From contig OX453282.1 of assembly GCA_949710005.1 (NCBI GenBank), forward strand, positions 20,813,664 to 20,877,663: DNA of 64,000 nt, read 5' to 3'. The notes under the pieces were generated by a model. That model was not told the origin of the DNA, did no database searches, and worked only from the letters and a program-made list of their open reading frames with translations. Each line of letters begins with the position of its first letter. The stretch's first letter is position 1. The position numbers and the translations under genes were made by a program. The DNA is from Ricordea florida (Eukaryota; Cnidaria; Anthozoa; Corallimorpharia; Ricordeidae). Positions 58,201-63,989 of the stretch are shown here, one piece after another.

Positions 58201-60087
58201 TGCGATGATCAATCAGTGTCATTACATATTACTGCGCTGTTCAAATATATGGTCTTTCATATATTCACTTGCATGGTCATTTTGTTTTGGCCCATTTTGC
58301 CCGCGCAGGTAGCTAAGCAAAACAGTTACTCGGGATTCGCCTTATCTCGCCCCCTCGCGGAATCAGTCATATTGTGGTATTTTCCTTACACTTTGCAGAT
58401 TTGATTCTATAGTCTGCTTTTTCGATAAACGTAATGGTAATAATAAAAAAATGATTGTTTGTTGACTTTGCCAAAAGAATTTTTCGTTTTCCAGATTTGC
58501 TCTAAAAGCTCTCAACTCTTTTCAGTTCATGCAATGTAAGTCATAAACTTTGATGGGTGATTTGCCAAGATGACGTACAGTTAAGTTACTGAATTTACAC
58601 GAAAACAAGAAACGTCTTCCTCCACTGATGAGCTTGAATGTAATATGACTGTTATCTTGGGGTTAGCTATAGGACCCTTTGACCTCACTTCTTTTAAACA
58701 TTTGATTAAATGACATGTCTCAGAAATACGCTTTGTGTTTTTGTTTTTGGTGGTCTAGAATTGGAAAAAAGATGCTTTGTGTGTTGTTTTAAATTCTTTT
58801 ATTCTTACCAGAATTTTTTGTAAGAGTCAATACTCACCCTGAGTGACAGAAAGTTTGGCAACGGTACTAACTGCACCTGCCAAAGTTTCCTGTTGAATGA
58901 AAACAAGTTCACATTTGATTGTTAATGCTCAGGAATTACCAATTGCTATTTTCTTATGTTAATGCAATGAAATTAACAACTTATACAATGATGCACACTG
59001 AAGAAAGTGCACGTTTATCAGTGAAAGAAGATTGTAGCATTTCGTTGACCTCAGACTGCAGATGGACAAGGAAAGCGAATCGAAGTAGAATAAAGATCAC
59101 AAAGAAAAAATAAATAGGTCCGCATTGATAACATGTGTGGCTCACTAGACCACTTGACAGGCGCTCGACTCTCGTGGGCAACAACAACAACAACAACGGC
59201 AACAGCAACAACAACAACAAAAAAAAACAAATAAATTAAATCTGATCGTGCCACAATGTGGCTAGACACCTCGTATAAGCCACACAATGAGGTGAAACGA
59301 GATTGGGGAGTAGGGTAAGAGTTCAGTAAACATGCATCGTTGCGTCAGCAAATCTTGTGTCAAAATAGTGCAATAGTGACGTATTGAAGTATGTGTCACT
59401 TCGTTAGTACAGCATATTTAACGCAAAAAATGAAAGACGGAAAAATTCACCTTACTGTTGTGCGTAAGAGCTCTTTGGTACACAGTATAGAGTTTTCCCC
59501 TTTGCAGTTTTTCGTTTACAAAACCTTTTGTCTTCTTGCCGTCACCAACTGTATATTCCCATTTGTTGTTTTGATCTGGGTTCTCCAACTCAGCAGCGAC
59601 GTAATATTTTAAGTTTTTGTTTAAGGCATCTGTGTAGTTCGCCATATTGGAATTGTAGTCATCTGGAAGATCTTCATTTTCATCGGATACTTCATGAACT
59701 ATGACTTGATAATCACTGAAAAAGCACAAAACTGTAAGTGAGCAAGAGCTATAAAACTAAAAAGGATACTAATTACAATGATAATTATAACAATAACAAT
59801 GACAATGATATTGATAACGATAACGATAACCCAAACGACAACAATATTAATGTTGACAATAACAATTCCAATATTAATAATAATAATATTGGTGATGCCG
59901 AGTTCTAATAGGCCCGTGATAAGTGTATTGTTCTCACCAAGGATAATTATTAATAGTATAATAGCAATAGCAGCTTGCATGTACCTTATTGGTCCATTCC
60001 TTTTTTCAACTGGCCACAGGGAAACTATGGCACTGGTTCCATCAATTGTCGTTAAATCAGGAGTAGGTACCACAGCAGCGAGAGGAG
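37163..60087 (-). CDS. Receptor-type tyrosine-protein phosphatase, 3' part (21 exons)
   Basis: Twenty-one exons join in one open frame with all splice phases consistent (814 complete codons, then TGA). Numbering from the first complete codon here: residues 1-122 are fibronectin-III-like and membrane-proximal ectodomain; about 157-179 are the transmembrane helix; 182-189 a basic stop-transfer; D1 runs from about 232 to 515 and D2 from about 530 to 814. D1 has KNRY (284-287), WPD (418-420), HCSAGVGRTG (C452, R458) and Q496, all needed for a cysteine-phosphatase cycle. D2 has WAD (708-710), QC in place of HC (742-743), R749, and Glu787 where D1 has Gln. Removal of phosphate from tyrosine at the inner face of the plasma membrane is the expected D1 role. 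Sequence style in D1 and the D2 changes resemble the R2B (kappa/mu) class, but a cnidarian-specific receptor is possible. The ectodomain start lies beyond the window. The exons follow as separate entries. Confidence 0.95.
37318..37438. repeat. Palindrome, possible small MITE
   Basis: GCATTTTGTCCAAATC and GATTTTGGACAAAATGC form a near-perfect stem centred near 37371. Flanking GGGAATAATTTC/GAAATTATTCCC and GTAATCA/TGATTAC extend the symmetry. It lies in the last intron of the phosphatase gene. Confidence 0.75.
38206..38341 (-). CDS. RPTP exon: D2 P-loop end and altered Q-loop
   Basis: Residues 745-789. NGVGRSGTVAAIMSIIERV keeps Arg749 of the P-loop. Near the end, AVETLEQY has Glu787 where D1 has the Gln of MVQT. 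Acceptor TTCTAG, donor GTAAGA. Confidence 0.95.
38489..38755. repeat. Imperfect CTG/CTA trinucleotide tract 1
   Basis: A dense run of GCT, ACT and TGCTAC triplets in a phosphatase intron. Reading frames through it give Leu- or Ala/Val-rich strings that are not genes. Confidence 0.95.
38950..39125. repeat. Imperfect CTG/CTA trinucleotide tract 2
   Basis: Same composition as the tract at 38489-38755. The two are separated by about 190 bp that include a C-run (38829-38844) and a CCGGGGGAAATCCCCGGCCC palindrome. Confidence 0.95.
39139..39362. repeat. Dispersed repeat, copy 2 (first copy 34468-34703)
   Basis: Direct-orientation copy of the repeat at 34468, now inside an intron of the phosphatase gene. 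It shares TAACTCTAGTGTTAAACAAG and flanking sequence. Confidence 0.85.
39668..39790. repeat. Dispersed repeat with GACAGGCGCTCGA core, copy 1
   Basis: GTGGCTTACTAGACCAGGTG, GACAGGCGCTCGA and AAATCTGATCGTG blocks recur at about 59118-59285 in the same order and orientation. There the centre is expanded by a CAA-rich run. Both copies lie in phosphatase introns. Confidence 0.75.
39985..40122. mobile_element. Palindromic MITE (GTGCACCTACCCCTCC family), copy 1
   Basis: The ends GGATCAATGGAAGTATCTGG are inverted. GTGCACCTACCCCTCC and its inverse face each other around TTTTTAACTTATAA. Another copy is at 42816-42942. Both are intronic. Confidence 0.85.
40591..40745 (-). CDS. RPTP exon: D2 WAD loop and catalytic-site Cys (His to Gln)
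   Basis: Residues 693-743. HLHYTGWADSATCPNPNDIL has Ala where D1 has the Pro of WPD. The exon ends ILFQC plus two bases of Ser, so the usual His before the catalytic Cys is Gln742. Cys743 itself is kept. Acceptor TTCCACAG, donor GTAATG. Confidence 0.93.
40855..41165. repeat. Two adjacent foldback repeats sharing the word TCCAATT
   Basis: A first hairpin (about 40858-40982) pairs AACTACCTCTAAATCCAATA with its inverse around TTAAATTGGACACC. A second (about 40994-41150) pairs AGGACTCCGTGCTTGTCCAA with its near-inverse. Both use TGTCCAATT/AATTGGACA, so they probably belong to one palindromic MITE family or a MITE nested in another. Intronic. Confidence 0.7.
41315..41437 (-). CDS. RPTP exon: D2 QYWP segment
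   Basis: Residues 652-692: FPQYWPSEGTAVFGSTTV, then strands to TRTFTVQSEQ. Phase 0 at both ends, matching D1. Acceptor CCTTAG, donor GTAAGG. Confidence 0.95.
42257..42391 (-). CDS. RPTP exon: D2 TQAPL and DFWQM segment
   Basis: Residues 607-651. AYILTQAPLDNTINDFWQMV and GTIVMLN. It covers what two exons encode in D1. Acceptor ATTCAAG, donor GTAAAA. Confidence 0.95.
42816..42942. mobile_element. Palindromic MITE (GTGCACCTACCCCTCC family), copy 2
   Basis: Ends GGATCATTGTAAGTGTCTAG / inverse, with GTGCACCTACCCTCCCCTAA inside. It matches 39985-40122 with modest divergence. Its right end is about 165 bp from a D2 exon. Confidence 0.85.
43109..43179 (-). CDS. RPTP exon: D2 core strand
   Basis: Residues 584-606: DTARVLLM ... 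KDYINASFVD. It is equivalent to the D1 exon at 53323 with the same phases. Acceptor TTCTAG, donor GTAAGC. Confidence 0.92.
44875..44977 (-). CDS. RPTP exon: D2 KNRY segment
   Basis: Residues 549-582. HNVKKNRYPKIVP keeps the KNRY motif of active domains (Tyr577). Ends in phase 1, exactly as in D1. Acceptor TTGTAG, donor GTAAGT. Confidence 0.92.
45179..45328 (-). CDS. RPTP exon: end of D1 and D1-D2 linker
   Basis: Residues 499-548. DQYVFLHQAVMEAL ends D1. HLTGYQQEFE is the wedge-like opening of D2. The donor is GTGCAG, a weaker form of the consensus; acceptor CTTTAG. A SINE lies 61 bp upstream of the acceptor. Confidence 0.9.
45389..45684 (+). mobile_element. tRNA-derived SINE, second family, copy 2
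   Basis: Same head, body and AT-rich tail as 16826-17102, slightly more diverged in the B box (GGGTCTGATTCCC). It is inserted on the strand opposite to the phosphatase gene, 61 bp before the exon at 45179-45328. Confidence 0.85.
46513..46650. mobile_element. Palindromic MITE (TTGTAGTTCAATTTTTTCC family), copy 3
   Basis: The cleanest copy: ATATGTTGTAGTTCAATTTT on the left and its inverse on the right, around CATTATCATACATTACC. Intronic, about 130 bp from the D1 P-loop exon. Confidence 0.85.
46781..46916 (-). CDS. RPTP exon: D1 P-loop and Q-loop
   Basis: Residues 454-498. AGVGRTGTFIALD completes the HCxxGxxR(S/T)G signature with Arg458. MVQTD near the end supplies Gln496, which positions water for the second catalytic step. 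At 136 bp it has the same length as the equivalent D2 exon (38206-38341). Confidence 0.95.
47774..47922 (-). CDS. RPTP exon: D1 WPD loop and catalytic Cys
   Basis: Residues 404-452. HFTVWPDKGVPQHA supplies the general-acid Asp420. The exon ends VVHC plus two bases of Ser, placing the nucleophile Cys452 at the splice site. The Val in FTVWPD replaces the more usual Gly. Acceptor TTGTAG, donor GTGACA. Confidence 0.95.
48113..48184 (+). mobile_element. tRNA-like SINE head, third family, copy 1
   Basis: A box TAGCTGAGTTGGTAGAGCA and B box GGGTTCGAATCCC. The acceptor-like arms GGCTTGA and TTCAGGCC can pair. About 70 bp upstream and about 100 bp downstream are also shared with the copies at 57826 and 58077, so it is a SINE and not a free tRNA gene. 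Intronic. Confidence 0.75.
48510..48572. repeat. Two tandem units of about 32 bp rich in CGACGA
   Basis: CTAGCGACGACGACGACGAC then GTTGCCCCA occurs twice in tandem. GC-rich island within AT-rich intron. Confidence 0.85.
49083..49122. repeat. (CTCA)n microsatellite
   Basis: About ten CTCA units. Intronic. Confidence 0.95.
50376..50640 (+). pseudogene. Helitron helicase/replication protein fragment
   Basis: One frame reads RSSHQLGYPTWFCSLSAAES then RW; the shifted frame continues SWQQNSDLIQKDPVTLNT. Together they fit the Helitron-like N-terminal region found ahead of the Rep and PIF1-type helicase domains in Helitron proteins. A frameshift near 50535 and the absence of Rep or helicase motifs nearby show a short dead fragment. 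It lies in the large intron between the D1 exons at 47774 and 50995. Confidence 0.7.
50995..51111 (-). CDS. RPTP exon: D1 KYWP segment
   Basis: Residues 365-403: KCEKYWPEK, then beta strands to RTFIMKK. Phase 0 at both ends. Acceptor TTTTCAG, donor GTAAAG. Confidence 0.95.
51807..51904 (-). CDS. RPTP exon: D1 DFWRM segment
   Basis: Residues 333-364. VNDFWRMIWQKKCSIIVML and TNLVEMGK match the most conserved structural core of PTP domains. Acceptor TGTCAG, donor GTAAGT. Confidence 0.95.
52485..52545. repeat. (CATA/CGTA)n microsatellite
   Basis: Mixed run of CATACATA and CGTACGTA units, about 160 bp from the micro-exon at 52706. Confidence 0.9.
52706..52745 (-). CDS. RPTP exon: D1 micro-exon (40 bp)
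   Basis: Residues 319-331, TFDEKPKGYIATQ, ending with the first base of the Gly in ATQGP. The equivalent part of D2 is not split by an intron. Acceptor CCTTAG, donor GTATAG. Confidence 0.9.
53090..53161. repeat. 20-bp minisatellite, about 3.5 units
   Basis: Unit AGTTTTCGATTCCCATTCCT in tandem, the last copy altered. It lies in the intron, about 160 bp from the exon at 53323. Confidence 0.9.
53323..53399 (-). CDS. RPTP exon: D1 core strand
   Basis: Residues 294-318: DHSRVIL... SDYINASYIP, the standard core of a PTP domain. Acceptor CAACAG, donor GTAAGT. Confidence 0.95.
54249..54330 (-). CDS. RPTP exon: D1 substrate-recognition loop
   Basis: Residues 266-292. Contains KNRYANI; the tyrosine of KNRY stacks on substrate phosphotyrosine in active PTP domains. 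Acceptor ATATCAG, donor GTAAG; ends in phase 1, so the Tyr of the following YDHSRV is split. Confidence 0.95.
55269..55372 (-). CDS. RPTP exon: start of D1 (wedge region)
   Basis: Residues 232-265. RAVPVAKFADYYKN then LLREEFK match the helix-turn-helix 'wedge' that opens phosphatase domains of receptor PTPs. The acceptor (TTTGGAAG) lies only 9 bp from a 12-unit minisatellite, and its pyrimidine tract is continuous with that array. Donor GTGAGG. Confidence 0.9.
55381..55620. repeat. 20-bp minisatellite, 12 units, next to an RPTP splice site
   Basis: Twelve head-to-tail copies of ACAAGGTAAATGGAATGAAA with only a few single-base variants. On the gene's strand the array is pyrimidine-rich and ends 8 bp before the exon boundary at 55372. 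The sequence next to the acceptor is a partial unit, so the array appears to have grown out of the acceptor region. On the plus strand each unit contains AAGGTAAAT, a good donor-like string. Confidence 0.97.
56140..56520. repeat. Diverged tandem repeat rich in GATACCCGATGC and GAGTATTGAG
   Basis: Phrases such as CTCGATACCCGATGC, GGGAATTGCGAGTATTGAG and TGCGAGTATGTAG recur five or six times with heavy divergence, at a spacing of roughly 80-110 bp. Intronic, just before the juxtamembrane exon. Confidence 0.7.
56556..56701 (-). CDS. RPTP exon: cytoplasmic juxtamembrane tail
   Basis: Residues 183-230. Begins RRRKPRRDD, a positive-inside anchor. It contains SAYRNP and NPVYQNM; Tyr220 fits an NPxY, a YxN and a YxxM motif at once. 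Most of the rest is acidic or polar and probably unstructured. Confidence 0.9.
57482..57608 (-). CDS. RPTP exon: transmembrane segment
   Basis: Residues 141-181. A serine-rich, acidic extracellular stalk (GDKDETSSSGSSSS) is followed by about 23 hydrophobic residues (VPLVLLLLIAIIVVGIIF core). Then Ala-Arg runs into the Arg-rich stop-transfer completed by the next exon. This fixes a type I membrane topology, with the phosphatase domains in the cytoplasm. Confidence 0.95.
57790..58290 (+). mobile_element. Tandem pair of third-family SINE units
   Basis: Two tRNA-like heads (57826-57898 and 58077-58149) lie 251 bp apart. The entire intervening sequence, including TTTCACAGCTGCTTAAGTTG and GATGATCAATCAGTGTCATT, repeats. 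The heads differ in the anticodon loop and both keep the A and B boxes. A third copy lies at 48113. This looks like a tandem duplication after insertion, or a dimeric SINE. Confidence 0.8.
58838..58889 (-). CDS. RPTP exon: short juxtamembrane ectodomain linker
   Basis: Residues 123-139 (ETLAGAVSTVAKLSVTQ). A 52-bp exon with acceptor TTCAACAG and donor GTGAGT; splice phases join its neighbours without a break. Confidence 0.85.
59118..59285. repeat. Dispersed repeat with GACAGGCGCTCGA core, copy 2
   Basis: Partner of 39668-39790. Here the core is followed by a run of CAA units (59180-59222), then AAATCTGATCGTG as in copy 1. Confidence 0.75.
59451..59715 (-). CDS. RPTP exon: membrane-proximal ectodomain
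   Basis: Residues 35-122. Starts SDYQVIVHEVSD, continuing the FN3 strand of the previous exon. It then has LKYYVAAELENP and KLYTVYQRALTH, the form seen in the membrane-proximal module of receptor phosphatases. A VGDGKKTKGFVN segment lies between. At 265 bp it is the longest exon placed. Acceptor TTTTTCAG, donor GTGAAT. Confidence 0.92.
59770..59900. repeat. Simple AT-rich tract (AATRAC-type)
   Basis: Imperfect run of ATAACAATGAC-like units in the intron between two ectodomain exons. ORFs across it are low-complexity artefacts. Confidence 0.85.
59985..60087 (-). CDS. RPTP exon: fibronectin-III-like ectodomain
   Basis: The first exon visible in this window, entered at the third-phase position (2 nt of a split codon). 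It encodes residues 1-33, with the FN3-like pattern VPTPDLTTIDGTSAIVSLWP and a NGPI turn just before the next strand. Acceptor TTTTAAG, donor GTACAT. Further ectodomain exons must lie upstream, beyond 64000 or in sequence I cannot recognise. Confidence 0.85.
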
Positions 60088-60195
60088 CTTAAAATTAAAG
60101 TGGAGGATACTTTTAGTCAGAGGGACAACTATTACGGTGAAATTACACATTCTGGCGATCAGAATAATGGGGTAACTTGGGGGGGAGGGGGTTAG

Positions 60196-60672
60196 AGGCA
60201 GAAAAGAAACAGGTTTACCAATTATTGGGATGAATACCTATATTTGCTTGGTGAAGATAAACCACACGACACAATCGTGAAAAATTTTACACAAGATCAG
60301 AAAGCGCAGTTGAATATTGATTTAGGTTTAACTCAAGGGGCTTCACGAGTCCGTCAAGAATTCCATCGACAATATCCAAAAGCAGATTTCTCACGTTTTG
60401 AATTCGGAAGTTTAGTGAATACAGGTAATGAGGTTATAGACTGGAAAAGATTTCATAATTGGTTAACAATTTTTAATGGAAAAACAATAAGTAATCCACT
60501 GATTCATTTCAGGGATATTTCAAGTAAGAATTTAGAACAACAGAAAATAGATTTAGGTTTAATAACTGGGTAATCAGTAACGGATATTACCAATGATAAA
60601 GATGACTTATTAACAAATTTTTTTTACCTTTATCCCAATGCAGATCGATCAAAATTTAAGTTGTTTAATGAC
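60196..60672 (+). pseudogene. AT-rich broken ORF of unknown family, part 1
   Basis: A frame open from about 60196 encodes an aromatic and Asn/Asp/Lys-rich protein. A module with the pattern DLGL(T/I)xG ... F...YPxADxSxF occurs twice: IDLGLTQGASRVRQEF with YPKADFSRFEFG, then IDLGLITG with YPNADRSKFKLFN. An in-frame TAA at 60571 lies inside the second module. A Harbinger element interrupts the sequence at 60676, and the same frame continues at 63852. No known domain recognised. Codon use is more AT-rich than the phosphatase exons. It may derive from a large DNA element or an exogenous source. Confidence 0.5.
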
Positions 60673-60924
60673 CTGGACCCGGTTCCTGAAAAGCCGATTA
60701 AACTATCCCCCGATTAGCGCTTTATCCACGCTTAAAATTCTTATCCTCTGGATAACTAATCGGAGGATAAAAAGGCGTTCCTGAAAACAGATTTATCCCG
60801 CGATTAACTATCCACTGATTAAGGTCAGAACAAACCGGTCAGACTGGTTATTTTCACGTACGCGGCTGAATGCGGGAAAATATTGCAGCTGCTGTCAGTG
60901 AACTCATGAGAAAAGAAAAGAAAA

Positions 60925-61940
60925 ATGGCGGAAAGTGAAAATGAACGTGAAGTTATCGTTGAATCAAAAAGAAGAAATAGAAAACCCAATTTTTCCGTGA
61001 ATGAAATTTCTGTAATTACAGAAAAGGTTAAAAATCACCTTGCAGTCATCCAGTCGAAATTTTCAAACAACGTTACTAACAAAAAGAAGAATCAAATTTG
61101 GCAAGAAATAACCGAGGCTGTAAATGCAGTGGGGATGGCAGGCCGAACGGTTACGGAAGTAAAGGATAAATGGAGAAATTTACATAGTACAGCAAAGAAA
61201 GAATTTTCCACATTTAGGAGGGAAACACAGAAAACTGGAGGTGGTCCAGCTCCAAAGCCCCCGAGTTTGTCCAGCGAAAAAATTATTGAAGTTTTTGAGG
61301 ACACACCGGCTTTCAGTGGTTTGAATGGGTTTGAAGCAGGTATGTAAACAATGCTATTGTTACGAAAGTTGTCATGTGATTGCTCACCATTTGTCGGCCA
61401 TATTTTCATAACGTTTTCCTTGCGAAGATTTTGAGTTGCTCTTAATATAAGCTCTGCATGTTTTGATGGAACGGCAAGTGTGGATGCTTCGGAGAAAAAG
61501 ATAAGTGTGAAAACTTTAGAGGCTGAACATTCTCTGACAAAGATTTTGTGCTCTCTGCGAAAATCATATTGCTCGTTTGACGTGTACGAACGTAACTGAG
61601 CTGAGTGGCAATTGAGCAGTTATAAGTTCTTCTATGAAGTCATTTACAAACAAAGATTGTAAAATTAGACATGTGAGTATTTTTATAACTTCTCTTAGGT
61701 CCAGAGGCCGCAACACCCAGTGAGAATGCCTGGGTTTGTAGTGTAGCCAACAACGAGGATGGTTCTGTGGAGGTTGTTGGCGTTAAGCCAAGCAAGAAAA
61801 AAAGACAGGACGACGTGCTGGAGCTTCAGCACGAATGTCTTTCGCTTAAGAAAGAAAACTTAATTTTGAAAAAAAGAAAATTAGAGCTGCAAGTCCAGCT
61901 TTTGCAGAGTCAATTTGATGAAATTAATTACATTCCTTAG
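60925..61940 (+). CDS. Harbinger-encoded Myb-like protein, two exons
   Basis: Exon 1 is 60925-61339 (donor GTATGT) and exon 2 is 61699-61940 (acceptor TCTCTTAG), joining in phase to 218 residues and a TAG stop. Residues about 18-95 form a Myb/SANT-like DNA-binding domain (RKPNFSVNEISVI ... NQIWQEITEAVNAVG ... VKDKWRNLHSTAKKEF), of the kind often found with Harbinger transposases. A GGGPAPKPPS linker follows. Exon 2 has a basic KPSKKKRQDD patch and a C-terminal leucine-rich coiled coil. The frame is intact. The expected role is transposase transport and end binding. Confidence 0.88.
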
Positions 61941-63057
61941 CTGCTACCTTAGAAGAACCCTGTTTATCTCTGTCATTTGCTTGTTCTTTATTTATTTCTG
62001 CGCAAAAATCGAAATAAGGGAAGAGTTTGTTTGATCACCTCTCATATTGTTTTGTGAGCACGGTTCAAGTGACAATGGTATTTTATATATTATTTGGTGC
62101 TTGTGCAACGTTTAGTTCTGTATTTTTTTCCAAATTGGCATAAAAGAATAACTTATGATGAGTGTTTATCTTCACTCTGAAACAAAATAACAAGTAAAAA
62201 TTTAATCAGGTTGTCTGATTAAAAAGGTTAGCTTTTGTACCAGTGGACCATTCTACCAATGGACCATGTCCAGATGAAATTCACGTCACATTTGGTTGAC
62301 ACATTTTGTAGTTTGCAGCTTTCATGTAATAACTGATTCAGAAGCAGCTTCATTGAATAAAAGACTGATTTTGACCTTCTTCTTGTTACTACAGTTCATC
62401 ACAACAGAAAAGAAGCATTTATTATGCACATGCATTTGTCATGTGAACATGTTACTGTATTAAACATTTCATTAATATTTGCTGGTGCTTTGTGGTGTCA
62501 CTTCACCATGACATAATTTAGTGCACCTTGAAACCTTACAACTTTCTTAGTAATATATAGCAAAGTCATGCACTGTTGTTAAAGTCATAAGAGTAACAAA
62601 ACAATAAAACTATTATAAACCCCTACTTTTCATAGGTCTTCATATACTTTGCAAACAGCAGATCACAGACAGCTAAACCTTACATAAGGCAGCAATAATT
62701 GCATACAGTGTTGTGTTACAAGTTTCTCTTCAAAATATACTTTTTTATGCGTCCACATAATAAATGTACATGCTTGTTTTGTTTGCCTGTCTTTGAAGCT
62801 ATCTTGGCATTTTATTTTCACAAATTGTTTTCAATAAAATGGTATGAGAATTGGATTAAGGAGCTAGAGGTCAAAACAAAACAATAATAGCATTGACAAA
62901 ACAACATGTCACCAAAGTAATTTGTATCTCTGGTTAGGCAAAAACACAATAATTATTGAAGTCTTTGTAACACAGCACTTTTACAATTGCAAGATGATAG
63001 CAAAGGTTGTGTTTGCTAAACAATGTCATTTGAAACTGGAGCATGAAATAAACATTT
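61941..63057. other. Non-coding interior of Harbinger element 2
   Basis: AT-rich sequence between the Myb gene and the transposase remnant. No additional coding frame or repeat is evident. Confidence 0.5.
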
Positions 63058-63648
63058 TTAAAAAAACATGTCACAAATGTAGTCCCTCACAGCCTTTCCA
63101 TCCTCGGGGCCACAATATGCTGTAAGTTCTGGTTGATCTTCAATGTTTTCAAAGCCTGCATCCATTGACTCATTTTGGCTGGGCCCTTGGACTCTGATAT
63201 GGGTTCCGTCTACGCAGCCAATTACTCCTGGGAATCCTCCCTTGCGGAAAAACCCTTCCTTTGCTCGTTGAATTTCAGCGGCGGTGGTCGGCCAACCGAT
63301 AAACTCGTTCCGCTTTTGAATCAGTGCTGCAGACACGTCACGAATTATGCGAGAAACGGTTGACTTTGGTAGGCCCACGGTATCGCCAATCACTTGGAGG
63401 AAGCTTCCGGAAGCGAAGAAACGTAGCGCCACAAGCACTTGAACAGTTGGCGACAAAGCATGGTTTCGCGAGGTTTGTCGTTCAAGGTCTTCCCGGAGAA
63501 GTTCGACCAGAAACTCAATGGACTCACGGCCAAACCGAAAGCGATTCCTAAGTTCTTCCTCCGTAAAGTTTAGTAAAGTAATATCATGCATCCTGAACTT
63601 TTTTTCTTGCCACGCAACCGGCAAAAGGTCAAACAATAAATCCGCCAT
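63058..63648 (-). pseudogene. HARBI1-like transposase, internally deleted
   Basis: A 196-codon open frame. Residues 1-160 look like a normal HARBI1 N-terminal half: a helix-turn-helix-like region (SFLQVIGDTVGLPKSTVSR, about 82-100), then GFPGVIGCVDGTHIRVQGPS with the first catalytic Asp at 147. Straight after QNE (about 158-160) the usual NRKG-type continuation is missing. The protein jumps to a short acidic tail (IEDQPE...). The second Asp and the Glu are absent, so it cannot catalyse transposition. The start, at 63648, is well placed near the right end of the element. The frame stays open across the junction, so a truncated DNA-binding protein could still be made. Confidence 0.85.
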
Positions 63649-63851
63649 TTTGTTTGTTTTGAAAAAATTTATTCCGCGGTTAGTAAGTTAATCCACCTCG
63701 CTAGGTGTATTAAATTTAACCGTTAGTTTATCCTTCGGATAGTGCTAATCGTGCTTTGTGGAACAGAATCTAACCGAAGGATAAATTTTATTCCTCGATT
63801 AGCGTGATTTATCCGTTGATTAGCGCTAATCGGCTTTTCAGGAACCGGGTC

Positions 63852-63989
63852 CTGGATTATGGATTAAGTATATAATGGACATATAATAGAAGGTTCATTA
63901 TAAACGAAAAAGACTTAAGTATTAAACAATTTTCCGATCAAATAAATGAATATACAAGATCAAAATTATTACAAGATTTAGATTATTAA
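63852..63989 (+). pseudogene. AT-rich broken ORF of unknown family, part 2
   Basis: Directly beyond the Harbinger insert, the frame of part 1 continues for a few codons to a TAA. A one-frame shift then gives WTYNRRFIINEKDLSIKQFS and a further stretch ending QDLDY before TAA. The end resembles the DWKRF...INNP/SKNLEQQKIDLGL spacing of part 1, so it may be a third, partial module. Stops and frameshift indicate a dead copy. Confidence 0.45.

Larger units (their letters stand above)
60676..63851. mobile_element. PIF-Harbinger transposon 2, transposase internally deleted
   Basis: The 3176-bp element has inverted ends beginning GACCCGGTTCCTGAAAAGCC. The flanks read CTG on both sides (60673-60675 and 63852-63854). 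Because the flank is near-palindromic, CCTGG is an equally good 5-bp reading. Removing the element restores continuity in the ORF it interrupts. Subterminal GATTAG/CTAATC and GGATAA/TTATCC words repeat at both ends. It carries a Myb-like gene on plus and a transposase remnant on minus, the same layout as the element at 31257. Confidence 0.85.

Noticed and set aside
59699-60092. Ile/Thr-rich ORFs on both strands
   Set aside because: Low-complexity AT-rich tract. Only the 59985-60087 part is a genuine exon, bounded by splice signals.
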